Positions 22,371-34,684 of a stretch of 64,000 bases of DNA are shown here, one piece after another. Each line of letters opens with the position of its first letter. The stretch's first letter is position 1. Position numbers and translations under genes: made by a program. This stretch comes from Thermothelomyces thermophilus ATCC 42464 (taxonomy: Eukaryota; Ascomycota; Sordariomycetes; Sordariales; Chaetomiaceae). Where the stretch lies: assembly GCF_000226095.1 (NCBI RefSeq), contig NC_016472.1, positions 930,001-994,000 on the forward strand, read 5' to 3'. Below the pieces are notes generated by a model. It did no database searches and was not told the origin of the DNA. It was given only the letters and a program-made list of their open reading frames with translations.

Positions 22371-25300
22371 CTAGCATTCCGTTTGCTTCTGAGCCGAATG
22401 GTTGGACAGTATAAGGCCCTTTTGTCGAGCTTGGAAAGGCGGTCAAGCTCGGTGGCTCAGGATGAGTGCTCTACAAATGTGGAAAAAATGACCAGTCACA
22501 GTGGCTTCTACCTGCCCAAGATGGCGGTATTATTCGCATGTAGAGCAGCCTCTCAGGTGATCATTTGGGCGGGCCGTCGAGCTAGCCACCGTATGCCCTG
22601 TGCTGTGCGATGGGGCTGGAGAAGGCCACACTAAGGCTAGGTCACTGGCGTCAACTAACAGTGCGGTGGCAGACTGCCAGGTCATGCATGAGATACTGAT
22701 TCCGGGAGGGTGCTGGGCTGTTGTGCATTGCTGAGACATTGGAACACATGAACCTCATCCTGCCTCGGCGACACGCCCACGATGTGGCGCAACGGGAGAC
22801 TCGTCTGCCCGCGGCCACGTCCCTTCAGAAGGGTGGGGAGAGGGGAGGGGAAGGGGGAGGTTGCCAGGTTTCAGGTTGCATCTGTGGACATGGCCGACAA
22901 GGCCTATGGCTCTTCCTTTCACCTCTACCAACATATCCCTAGCCAGGCTTTACCTCTCCCTTTCTCTCCTCTCGCTCGAGGCGGTGGTCGATAAGGGCGG
23001 TGCGGCAGTGTGTGTGATTTGCATGCAGTCTCAGCCGCTGCGGCGGCATGAATGAAGGCTATATCTGAAGTTCTGCGTCGCCTTCTTGTTAGACTCGCCC
23101 CCCCCCCCCAGGATCAGCCTCGATCAAGGACATGAGGTACAATGTGGCGTGAGGTATCCTTCCACAGTTCCAGAGTGTCGGAGCGGCAGGCTGCAGCAAG
23201 GCAGACCAAGCCGAAAGACTGGGTGAACGCGGCAGCAATGAAAGTCCACAGGAATGGGAACCAGAGGCGCGCAGACAGTGCTGAGTGAGCCAACAGCAAC
23301 CGGGCGGTGGGACGCGGACAGCTCTCGGTCCACAGACAGCAAATCGAACGGAACTGAAAAGAGCTGAGAATCAGTATTCTAAGCGCCTCAGTCCCACTGG
23401 CAGCCTTCTTTTCTCTATCTCTCCCTCCCCCCCCCAATAAGTTGCGTGTGGGCGTGTGCGCGCCTGTATGCGCCTCTGCCGAAAATAGATCAGACGGTCG
23501 AATTGTTTTGCACGTCTTTTTTGATCTTAGTTGATCCCTTCTATTGCTGGTCGGTTTCCGCACCTCTTTCGCTACTGTCTGCCTGGCCGAAAGATTTCGG
23601 CGATTTGATGCCGGAGGGTCCGAGACACCTGGCTACTGGACCGAAAGCGGGAACGAGAACGTGGCGGCAACATAATAATAACCGAAAACTTGAAACTCTT
23701 GCGAGGGGGACCAGGGGCCCAGGATACCGTTTTATTTCGGAATATACGAGCAGAGACACTCAATCGATAGCAGTGGCAGCGTTCGAGTCGAAGTAGTAAG
23801 AGGTGTGGAGTGTAGAATCAATGGCGCGGATCACGTGGCGATGGTGACTTCCGCTCGGCAGAAACCGAGTGTACCTTTGTTGTTATTCAACATCGTGAAG
23901 CCCTCAACGATGCTCAAGGGAGCCCGTCGCCAATCACGAGTGTATAAACTTTCGGCGATTGGTGCTGCAGGCGCCTGCCTAGGGCGCCGAATGTCATTTT
24001 TGGGCGGCTGCGCTGAGGTTGCCAGCAGCCCTCCAGCTCCTTCCGATTTGAGAAGCGTGAATTTTACTCGCCATTCAGCACGGAAATATGGGACCCGCAT
24101 ACTTGACCCGAACGGTTCCCTTAAAAGCTCGATTCTGATTGCGGCAAAACAGGGAGCCGCTCACACCTCAGCTTCGTGACGGGCCATAAGGCATCACCGG
24201 CGTGATAGAGAGGAGGAACCTGCGCGTGGAGGTGTGGAACGTGCCGTCCCTGCGCGCAAGCTCTGCTGCACCGTTTCTCTGCTGCGGACTCTTGTATGAC
24301 GTGGCATTCGATGGAATGCATTCTCCGTTGCTCTCGACTCCGCTGGGACCAGATCGTTGAAACGATGGCTAGAAAAGGCAACGGGGCCGACATGACAAAT
24401 CCTGTTAATTCCAACGCCGCCGCTTAACAAAGAAGCCAGACAGACGGGAACAAGATATCCCGAGCTTTGGAGATCCGCAGAACCTTGCGCACAAAACGGT
24501 TGTCCTAATGAAGGATTTCCCAATCACTTGTCCAAAAAATTGCGCCAGCCAGATTCAGCCCTTCCTCCCTTGACCCCCTTGGCCGCGGCCCTTGAGCTTC
24601 GCGCCCCCGCAGGGTCCACGCAAGCCGCACCCAATCAGCCGTCGTGCATGGTCCCGACAGAGCGGTAACACAGTGCAAAACTGTGTACTCGAGCAAACAA
24701 CGTGATGTGGTTCGTTGCCAAGGTGGCGCCAAGAAGCTGTTGGTCGGACAGATTTTGGGGCCTGCTACTTTCATAGGCCGCAGGTCACCCCTCGCGCCTG
24801 CACAAGACCTCGTTGAGGGGTTCATGCCCTTCAATTGTAACGTGCAGTGCTATTCCCGTGGTATGCCCTCCTTGGCTCTTTCTCTCCCGTTTCGGTCGAA
24901 CAAAATTGCTCACGGAGAGTGGAAGGTACATACATGTACCTACTAGTACAGAGAGGTACGCGACAGCATTCCGGTTCCTCCATCCATATACCCCCTCCCA
25001 TGCATGTGTCGTAATATTTCTTCACTCCTAGCTAAGGTAAGGGGCGCCTTGGAAAACTACACTATAACGAGGTATCCAAGTGTAAGGAAAGTGCGAGCTG
25101 CTGATGTGAAGCACATTTGTATGACTGCGCTAGCCGTACAGTACTACTCTGCAGAACCGGATCGAGATGTCCCTGCTTGAGACGGATGGAAGAAGGGGCA
25201 ATGGATTGAGCCAAGTTAGGCTAGCAGCGCAGGCAGATCTCCATCCGACTCGCCCCGGTGCTCCCCCTCCCTCGCCAACCCCTGTCAGACCCGCCTGGGA

Positions 25301-26776
25301 GAGAAGATCGGCTACAAGGACCGTGTGTGATAAACGAGCTTCCCTCAGGCTGCTCCGATAATGCCGGGAACCGGGAATTGTGTAACGCAGGCACACAAAG
25401 CACCTCTGTAATCACAAAGGCACATGAGCAGGTCAAAAGACTGCCACCTAGATAGATACTGGCCAGAGGCGCTAGTTCGGCTACGCAGGGTAGTGTAAAG
25501 TATGTAACTACCTTAATTACCGGAGGCATCCCCGAGTGTCACGGCAAAGTGCCAAAGTGCCAAAATAACATAGTACACACATGATGCAGTACCAGTACTT
25601 AAGTGTGCATTACTACTACTTGTACAGTACCTTACGCAGATTAAGTACACCTTCCAGGGCGGCCCTTCCCCGACGAAGATTTCTTCCCCCACACGTTTCT
25701 CTTCCTAAAGCCCGAGCTCTCAAAAAAGATTGTCCTTCATTTCTTTCGTCTCCGTCTGCCCTCGATATCTATTTCCCCGTCATACTCGCCTGAGACCTTT
25801 GCTACGACTACACACCACATGGAACACCCTTGAAAAAGCACAATTGCGACGAGCATATCCGTCCCGAATTCTCGAGCCCGGGTGCCGGCACGCAGTAACT
25901 ATATTGCATGAACAAAACGGTTAGATCTTCACAGTCTCGCGAGCCATACATTCACCGTTTATTTCATTTCGTTTAGTTTTGTTTTTCAGAATATTCCCAG
26001 GCATACCCTTTGTTGTCTCCCCATCGGTTTGGGCACTGTACTGTACGTAGTAGCTTCCGCCACCAGTGGGGATCTGGCCAACGGCGACATCCCCGGGACT
26101 CGCTCCGGCAACGTTACCCCCTTGGTCGCGTCGATTCGCTCCTGCAAGTCTTGGAGGGCGTTGCTAATCGAGGCGTGAACGCAGGTGGGCCACGCCCCCC
26201 CCCCCCACCCCCTCTCCGACAAGGGCAGCTTAAGCTCGCGGGCGCTTCTTCCGGCCATCCAGGGGCCCTTGAGCTCGGGGTACCTGCACTCGAGTCGACG
26301 TACGCAGTAAACTCCGGGTGGCCGCGTTCCGTTTTTGTCAGATGATCAGAGCCAAGTCTCGGCTTGTCTCCCGCCCCGGATCACCAAGCAAGCAATCAGT
26401 GGTTATATCGAGTCATCTCCAGGCGCTCGATTGTCATCGCTGGCTCTTTTGCACGCCGCAGCGGAATCTTTGCAAAACCTTCGTCTCTCAGTCTCTGCTA
26501 TTGCGCTCCCAGAAGAATTCCACACAGATCGATTCTCCCAGGGAGCTGCTAGACCTCATCAAATTCCCCGTGAGCTCAGCCATCCCGCCTGGCAGTACCT
26601 TTCCCCGCGGTTAAGATCGTGCCGTTCGAGACAGGCACGGCGCCTCCCAGATCGGCCCTGATAAGCGATTGGTCTTTCTCAAATATTCAGCCTAGTCTGT
26701 CACCGCTTCCGGGACCAGGCCAACAATATCCTACCGTTTCTCTCTTGCGCAACAACAACTCTTTGCCGACTGGGCG
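22371..26776. other. GC-rich intergenic region with no supportable gene
   Basis: Unique, GC-rich DNA that starts abruptly after the AT-rich repeat island. Open frames here are short, overlap on both strands and show no known motif. There are poly-C runs (about 23099-23109 and 26198-26207) and an 8-bp-arm palindrome AGGTACAT-AC-ATGTACCT at 24924-24941. It could hold regulatory DNA or noncoding transcripts of the gene at 26877; nothing in the sequence decides this. Confidence 0.6.
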
Positions 26777-26783
26777 TATAAAA
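26777..26783 (+). promoter_or_regulatory. TATA box of the F-box-like gene
   Basis: TATAAAA, 94 bp before the start codon at 26877, preceded by a GC-rich block and followed by a CT-rich stretch (26812-26835) typical of fungal transcription starts. Confidence 0.65.
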
Positions 26784-26837
26784 GGTCCAGACCCGGGGGT
26801 CTTAAGTCGCTTGCTCTCCCCTCCCTCCACTTGTCTC

Positions 26838-26852
26838 ATGAACATCTGCTAG
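26838..26852 (+). promoter_or_regulatory. Four-codon upstream ORF
   Basis: ATG AAC ATC TGC TAG lies between the TATA box and the main start; its stop is 24 bp before the main ATG at 26877. If the transcript starts near the CT-rich block, ribosomes meet this ATG first, so it may lower or condition translation of the main ORF. The transcript start is not known. Confidence 0.5.
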
Positions 26853-26876
26853 CCACATTCTTCCACGACTGAGAGA

Positions 26877-28325
26877 ATGACCGAAGTTACCACCTATTCC
26901 CAAAGGCATCCCTTTGAAGCCTCCAACCCACGACTGCTCGCGCCAGCCCCTGGCTTTCAGACCCTTAGCATCTCCAACCCGAACAGCGAAATGGTCTACC
27001 ACAGCGAAGGTTACTACGCATTCCAAGCACCGCCCAGGCCTCCGTTGGAGCCGCGCTCATCCTCCGTCTCATCCGCCTCTTCTTCCGGATCCTCTTCGGT
27101 GCCATACAGCACCGTTCCGCCCGACAATGTCGGCGCCGTCCGTACCGTGTCACCCGCATCCAGCACTTCTTCCGATTCGGGGACGGGCGCCATGGTATAT
27201 TCGAGAAATCATTGCCCGGCAATCGCCCACGAGCAGCCGTTTGCGTTCCGTGCGCATCCGCTGCCGTCACAACTCCTCCAAGCACAAGCTCCTTCTTCGC
27301 TTCCCTTCTACCCGTCAACGTACCAGACTTCGAGGGATGTCTCGCGGCCGTCGCCCTACGGCGCCTACTCCGTCGATGCTCTGCACCACCAACCGCCGTC
27401 GTTCTCCTACGAGACCTGGCATCCCATGTTTGCTTCGACCGCGCCATGCCACTCCTCTCAACCCTCGACTTCATATCAGGTCCGACCGCGGAACAACGAT
27501 GCGAACTGGTTTCTCAACGGTATGCGAAGGCTCCCGCCCGACGTCATCCGCCGCATCCAGAAGTATGTGACGTGGTACCACTGCTGGAAGGCCACCAGAA
27601 TCTGCCAGTGGTTCTTGCACAACTTCCACCCGGATAACTTCAGTCATGAATGGAAAGTGGCCGAAATATTGAACACCGAGAGGAACAGAGGCCACGAACC
27701 TTTGGATGACGAACCTGGGGACACGCCTGAGCAGAAGAAACCCGGCAAAGACTTCAATTTCTTCGCGTGTTACCATTGTTTCCGTTTCAAGGGATTCGAT
27801 CAGTTCGAGGCCCAAAAACACACTCCATTGGTCTTCAGAGAAGAGGACGACTCTGAAGAAGCCAGCGGTACTACGAATGCCTTAACAACAACAAAGAAGC
27901 GAGAGCAGTCCTCAACCCTTTCGTCACCAAGCCGGTCGCCGCCCGCCAACCCACACTACGACCCCAGCCTGACGCGGAGCAGCCTGCGAGCTGCCTCCTC
28001 CTCCTCATCATCATCGTCGTCTTCCTCCTCTACAGCCGGCCGAGGTCGCCGTGCAGTAGGCGGTGGCGGCAGCCCCGCCGCGAGCGACGACCCATTCGCA
28101 CACATGCACCCGCGCGCAAAGAGGACGTACGGCCAGCGGCGCTTCTGCGTCGACTGCGGCCTCAAGGCGGGTTTCTACGAGCCGGGGGACTTGATTGAGC
28201 TGCAGAAACCGCGCAAGAAGGGCGACGCCATGTGGGTATGTCGGTGCAGGAAACTTCACTCCCGCATGGACAGCGCTCAGTGCCACGTGTGCAACTCGAT
28301 CGCGCCGCTGTCGGTACCGAGGTGA
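26877..28325 (+). CDS. F-box-like protein with a C-terminal cysteine-rich domain
   Basis: An intronless gene of 482 residues. The N-terminal 210 residues are Pro/Ser/Thr-rich and probably disordered. Residues about 216-250 (RRLPPDVIRRIQKY...) resemble a degenerate F-box, which in other proteins recruits Skp1 and so the SCF ubiquitin ligase. Downstream come CYHC (about 297), a Ser-rich tract (about 372-385), CVDC (about 423), CRC (about 454) and CHVC (about 468), a set of paired cysteines that probably binds zinc; similar F-box plus Cys-rich proteins are common in filamentous ascomycetes. The start is the first ATG in frame, with a good context, 94 bp after a TATA box. It stands alone in about 12 kb of gene-poor DNA beside the repeat island. 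The F-box call is tentative. Confidence 0.75.
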   Translation: MTEVTTYSQRHPFEASNPRLLAPAPGFQTLSISNPNSEMVYHSEGYYAFQAPPRPPLEPRSSSVSSASSSGSSSVPYSTVPPDNVGAVRTVSPASSTSSDSGTGAMVYSRNHCPAIAHEQPFAFRAHPLPSQLLQAQAPSSLPFYPSTYQTSRDVSRPSPYGAYSVDALHHQPPSFSYETWHPMFASTAPCHSSQPSTSYQVRPRNNDANWFLNGMRRLPPDVIRRIQKYVTWYHCWKATRICQWFLHNFHPDNFSHEWKVAEILNTERNRGHEPLDDEPGDTPEQKKPGKDFNFFACYHCFRFKGFDQFEAQKHTPLVFREEDDSEEASGTTNALTTTKKREQSSTLSSPSRSPPANPHYDPSLTRSSLRAASSSSSSSSSSSSTAGRGRRAVGGGGSPAASDDPFAHMHPRAKRTYGQRRFCVDCGLKAGFYEPGDLIELQKPRKKGDAMWVCRCRKLHSRMDSAQCHVCNSIAPLSVPR

Positions 28326-31300
28326 AAACGCCATGTCGTCAAGGCCCCGGCTCTCTCTGTCCGTGTTACTCCATAATACCCGGATAGGGATCTGAGGGCG
28401 AAGACAATTTCGGTTCGGAAGGGTACTCTACTACTTCTTTTTTCTTTATCTTTCTACTCTTGCTGACCATCTTGTGGGATCGCTCAATCTGTTGTCGCTA
28501 CCTCTCTGATACACTTCGCTGGGATCTATTGAGACATATTATTTACATATGAATTATACCCTTGATTTCACGGGGTTGTGTGGTCTTTTTTCTGGTACAA
28601 AATAGTCTACCTGGCCTTGTAAATGGATTCGAGCACTTATTACGATATCTCCAACTCACACCGAGTTCGCGGCCTGTCGCTTTGTTCCATCTTGGGCAGC
28701 TCCCCGCATGTCGTTGTCCTCGAGACATTGTCTTAGAATGATGCCAAGAAATGTGCGGCGCACAATTAGCAACCGAAGGATCAGATCAAAGGAGTCAGGC
28801 CACGACTGACAAAAACGGGTTGCGAACTCGAATGATTGCCGAGGTGAAGGCGACATCGAGAAAAAAAAATGAGCTGTCATGGCAGTCTCCCCTGCCCTTG
28901 TCTCGCGGCGCTTCACAGATACAACGATCAAGGGAATCACGGCCGATCAGGGGGGGGCCAAAGGGAAAGGAAAGGGGGGAGAGGGAAGGAAGTGAGGAAC
29001 GGAGGGTTTGGGGAAAGGGGGGCAAAAGTCGCACGCTGACCGTCCGACTGACCGACCGACCGAAATGCTGTCTGCTTTGGTCTCGACCCGACAGTCTGGG
29101 ACGCAATCAGAACGCGCCGTTGGTCGCTGCTCTGCAGTTGGCGCGGCCGACCGGGAGGTAGGGAAAAAGGGACTGGTCATATTTTCTTCTCCCTTCCCAA
29201 ACATTGTGTGCTGCTGTGGTGGTGGGCTGGTCGGTTCAGTAGGTTCCTCCCTCGGCATTGGGCTGCGCTAGGCGGTACGATGTGCATAGACTACGGTGTT
29301 GTCCGTATAACTGGCTGGCGTCTCTCTTGCATCTGCATAAACGGCGCTTAATTATTTAACGGCACGCTGTTGCTCGACAATTCTTATGTATTTTTGTTTG
29401 AAAATTCCGCCATTCTTGGCTTCACTTACTTTGTGAGAAATGCATTCTCAAGTCGGGATGCCAGCATTAATTATCAAACACGATCGGCAAGACAAGCCGA
29501 GAAAGAGGGAGGTTTGGTGAACTGAGAAGATGGACTCTGAGGGAAGGGGCGGAGTGAGGGAGACGAGAGATGATTTGGCTTAGTGTAATCCGTAGTAATT
29601 TGGGTGGCGCCGAGACAGCCCACCACTGACCGTAATTATCAAATATGTCATTCATCGGCTACCCACGCCGAATCTACGTATCTTCTTCGACCAGGACAGT
29701 GGACCATCTTTATTCGTTAAAGCGGAGGATACCCCGGAGCGGAAGGTCAACTGGCTCTCCCTAGTATCTATTATTATCATATGTACATACATACATCTAC
29801 ATGGATCACTGTCAGATTAGTGCTTCTGACAATCACGTACGTGAAAATACAAGGTACCTACCTATACGAGGTTACTTGTATAGGTTTTCGTCGCAGGTTC
29901 AAGGAGCGAGAAGCGGGAATAATACGCAAATGTTGTAAAGGGGAGTAACGGAGCACTCCCGGTTGCATCAAGTCATCTTGGTACTTCGAGGGGCGAAGGG
30001 GGGGAGACAGGGGTGAAGGTCGATGGTCAACGGGGAGCATCCGCGAGCTTGACGACGAGAGAGTGTGGAGGCACCATGCTCAGGGGTACGGAGTTATGCC
30101 GTTTCTGAAAACGGGGCCAAGCGGGGCGAACATTGACCTTTTTTTTTTTTTCCTTCCTTGTCTCCCCGGCATGCCAGCTACACTACACTAGTGTACACTA
30201 GCATGACACAGCACCACGCTAATAACCAGAGCGGCATGGTGCCGCGGCTGTTTGCGCGCGGTGTTGGTGTTCGTGGGGGAGTGCGCAAACAATCGAATCC
30301 CTCCCTCTCTCCACCGCGGCCAAGATTGACCCTGCCAACGGCAGCTAACTGTAGATCCGCGGATACGCTATCCTAGCCTGGTTGATCCCGGCCACGGCCT
30401 GGGGGTCTGACTCCGACGAAGCCCAGTGGCGTCGACGGCGAGGCCGACGAGAGCTTCCCTGAGTCCGTTGAATGACCAACTCGTTTGTCAGAATCGGCAG
30501 AACAAAGATTCGTCCAGAAGCCGATGGCGGTGTGCCGCCGAGGGAAGGCGAGCCAGTCAGCCAGCCAGCCGGCGGTGGAGTTTCAAAGAAAACAGGGTTG
30601 ACTTCGGCGACCTGACCAGACCACCGGAACCCAATCGAATCCAGGCGCAGCCGAGCCATCCAGTCAGTCTGCACCCCGGCGCGATACTCATCTGCAGCGA
30701 AGAAGCGAACAGCGGCCGTTAGGCGGAGTCGCAACAACTCTTGGAACGCGCGGAGAGATGGGCTGACTAATTACGCTAATTATTACCTATAAGCGCTGAA
30801 ATGTATTGGCGCGCTTATTCTCGCGACCAAGAGCACGGTCAGTTCGAGAGCTTAGGACGGTTCAGCAGCGCTGTTGGTAGCGCTGACACCACCGTGCTGG
30901 GGTAGGAAAATCCTGCCGCCCACTGTTGTAGAGTAATTATGATTAATTAGCTGGATATTTTAGGATCCCCCCACGGTGTCTGCTCGGGAACGGGACCCGA
31001 ACGCAAGTCGAACAAGGCCAGGAACAGCCAGCCCAAGTCTGCCGTGTGGCCGTTGGTGACGTGGTTTGATCTGAAGTGCCTGCAGGGCGAAGGCTCCCTC
31101 TCGGACCAAGATTACTACCACGCCGAAAACATGTGCGAGGGCGGTTGTCTCTCTCCCCGGATACCTTGCCACGGTGTAGGATGTGTGGCTGTGGGAGGAT
31201 CCGGGCAAAAGGCGGGCGCGTGGGTTGATTGCGAGTCGACCAACATTCAACGAGAGGAAATGAGGCCCAGAACGCTGGGACGACATCCTGGAAGGCCGGG

Positions 31301-34300
31301 TCATGCGAAGTCGCGGGGTTAGACACACGAGGCAGCAATTCTTGCGAACTTGAGGCGAAGTCAGACTCCGTGACTGCTATTCAGGCTCTTGTGTGGTACC
31401 GGGCATCTTGCTTGAACCTAGCTTGAATTTGCAAAGCGAATCCCGACTTCAAAATCAACGAGCATGACAATAGGGGGCGATGAGCCTGCCTCGGACCTAT
31501 AATTATGTACAGTACATACAACCGAGGCGTTCACGCTAACTCTGTTTCTGATGAGAGCCTAAGGGGGTCCGTTGACCACCAACCTACAACACTCACAACG
31601 GTTATTAATTTGTTCCGCTGTTGGCCAAAACTCAAACCTGGCGGGAAGAAGGCAGAATCTGGATTGAAGAGAGACCCAGGTACTCAAGTTATCCCGAGGT
31701 GCCCAAGGTAGCTCAAGGAAGGTGGTAGGTACCAGGGGTTGCCAACTGGGAAGGTCACGGTTGTGGCGCTTTCCGCACCTCCGCACCTACAACCGTACCT
31801 TCCAGAGAGACAACCATTTCACGCGGACGCACCATGCCATTAGCTACTGGCTGCAGGCAGCGCCATTTCCCAACGGGTGGAAGCGACGAGATAGTTGGGC
31901 TGATATTCCTGGAAAGTGCAGGGATCCGGCCGTTCCCTGCTGCAGTTAAATAACTCAAAAGTCACGGCCTGCGACTTTTGATGGTTCCAGACTGCCAGGC
32001 TTCCAAGTCCTCCGCATTAACGGTGAATGCCAGAGCACCGATTCTGTACCCGCCTCCATCTTAAGTGTTTCAAACGCGGCAGTACGCCAACTGCCGCCAA
32101 TGAGGGCCTGGTTCTAACCGAGCCGCCGCTCCGCTCTCCCTCACCTTCCATGCCTTAGAACTCTGGATGGCTTCTGGTATCCGAGTGGTTGGCCGCTTTG
32201 CACAGCGCCACACTTCGGCCCCAGGCAGCTTCAACTCCGGGCTTGGAAATATCCGCCACGCGTCGAGTCCCTCATTGGCTGTCACTGACGTCTGTCGCGC
32301 GCCTTTCCCGAGGTCTGCTATTGGCCATGACCTGCACCGCGATGATCTTCCCCCATATGACACGGTTGTTGCTGTATCCCGAGACCCCGATAGCAGCCTC
32401 AGAGGGCGCCTCTGGGTCGTCAATCCCACGCGTTCAATCCTAACATTGGCTTGCTCGCAAGGTCAGAAGGACTGTCATCCACATCACCATACCGTCCTGG
32501 CGCAGCGGCCGAGTAGGCGGGAACACCTCCTTTTGTTCGCCTCTCCATGTGACACGCTTGAAACAAGACGCCGCAGCTGTCCGCTCCTGGTCGCGCCAGA
32601 TGCCACTCCCTCACACCCGAGGATGGGCATGGTGATTCGGTACGTGCTTTAACCACACCCCGTTGGTCATAGCTAAGTCTCACTCCCCACCTTCAGGCCT
32701 AGTAACGCTCGTGTGTTGGCCCCCCCTATAGGTACAGTATGCGCCTCCAGTTCAAGAACCTACAAGGAACCAACCTCGCAAACATGAGCCCACTCTTTAG
32801 ATTTCCGCCACAGATGACACACTGCGCCAAGCGATACGATGAAGCAAGCCTCCCCAACCGCATGCAATCGCATACTGTCAGGGCTAGGGGAATAGATCAA
32901 TGCCCGAATACCTGCAGCCCATGAAGGTTGAGAAAACCAACAGGAAACGGTGATTTCTGCTCAACCAACTGCTCTGAGAGGTATGTTGGGCCGGCCTCAT
33001 TTCAACATCCCTACAGCCGGGACCTCACCAACCTGCTCCTGGTTATTGGCCCTGGCGGATCCTGACCTGCCCAACCTGACCACAATCCGGGAAGTGAGCA
33101 GGGGTTTACACGCAGGTGGTCACACCGGCAATTCGATCACCAGATGTGCCACGACACCTTAGGCAGGGAGTGGCTGTCAATCAATCAAGGAAAGTTTTAT
33201 AATTTCTACTGGAGAATGCTTGAGCGTCATCATGTCCATCACTGACGTCGTGTACATGTTCCGGTGATCACATGCGACTTCCTACAGGCAAAAGCTCGGT
33301 GGATGACTGAGAACCGACGATTGGCTGCGGACTTTGATGACCGGAACTGTAGCGGAGCCTTTCATTCTGCAAACTCACAGGATAAATATCCCTGTGGTTT
33401 CAAAGGCGGGAGAGGATAATATGTTGGGGCGTCGGGTTCACCAACGGGTGGGTGGCAAGTCTTGACGCATTAGGAACAACGCTGGTCTCCGCTACGATCC
33501 GTTAAACCAGTTAGATCAGGACAGGCTTCTCCAATGAGACCGGTAATTGGTGTCATATTCTACGATCGAGCATTGATGTACGAAAGGCAGCTTCTCAGTC
33601 AGCCCTGGAGGATCTCTCTCTAATTAATTAGAACTTGGACATGCGCCAGAAACTGATGGTGTTTGATTGATCCAGACTATTGCAAACCTTCCCAGGCGCA
33701 ACTACAACTTCCGAGTTACATACCCCAGGCTTGAATCAAATCTGCAGTGAAGTTTTTAGGCAAGGGGCCATAACGTGTATGTACAGTGCCAGAGATACCT
33801 TCCACTCGCGCAAGTCGACTTGATTAATTACGGGGAGTAAATAATAATTAATTAATGATCATGATAAACGGGGCGTCCCATGTTACAGCACGCAGGTTCG
33901 CACTGTCAACGCCAGGAAACAAATAACTATCTTGTCACACGTATAAATTTGGTCATTTGTCATACGGTTGAGCACAAGAACCTATGCAAGTAATGCTCAC
34001 TGCCACCGTTTTATCCTGATCCTCTGATGATTTGTGATTAATTATACATTCCGTTGCCGAGTCATCGGGGTTGTGGTCCGTGCACATATTTACCTTTGCC
34101 GCCTCTCCCCCTTTTTCCAACTTTCCGCTAGATCATCACACACACCTCCCACCGCTTGTCGAAACCAGCGTAGAACGGAAAACAAGCTGGAAGTCATATA
34201 ATGATCTCATCGTCAATGAGACAATGATATCGTCTGCCAGTTGTATCTGGATATTGGGGTTTCGTGGAATGAGAACCTTCTCATTCGTAGCGAAGTTGTA

Positions 34301-34684
34301 GTAGAACTACCAGACCCATCACTAACACCGCCTTCAATAATGATTACAATGCCTTTTATCTCTTTACACAACAGGCCCCTTTTGATAAGGTAAAGGACGA
34401 CGATGCACACATTCTCGCTCTGTTTTCTCTCTCTTTTTTTTTTCCCTCCCTTCCGAACCCGTCCAAGCAAAGCCTCGCATCACGCTCCGCATACCATGCC
34501 GCCGCTCTGCTCTGTACCAATGTACCAGCGCGCACCATATCCCACTGCATCAACCCGTCAAATACTACTACCGCTCATTTTCCCCTCGTACGCCCAACTT
34601 TCGAGTAAAGTCCGCGGTGAAGCTCGACCGTCGCTCCAGGTCTACTGACCGCTACCAACGGCAACGCCGGCCTCTCTTCCCGTC
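28326..34684. other. 6.4-kb gene-free region
   Basis: No open frame here has a recognisable motif, and open frames on both strands overlap without preference. The left part is G/C-rich with low-complexity stretches (28950-29060, including repeated CCGA near 29035-29062). The right part (33,600-34,100) is more AT-rich with TTAATTAATT words (33620-33630, 33845-33860). A short GTAC palindrome lies at 31505-31517. It may contain eroded repeats or noncoding transcripts; I see no proof of either. Confidence 0.55.

Noticed and set aside
22371-26776. Possible small genes such as frames at 23446-23796 or 24644-24946
   Set aside because: Overlapping frames occur on both strands with no recognisable motif or convincing splice structure.
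30370-30420. tRNA- or rRNA-like stretch (GGTTGATCCCGGCC)
   Set aside because: No cloverleaf with paired arms, and no B box matching GGTTCRANYCC nearby.
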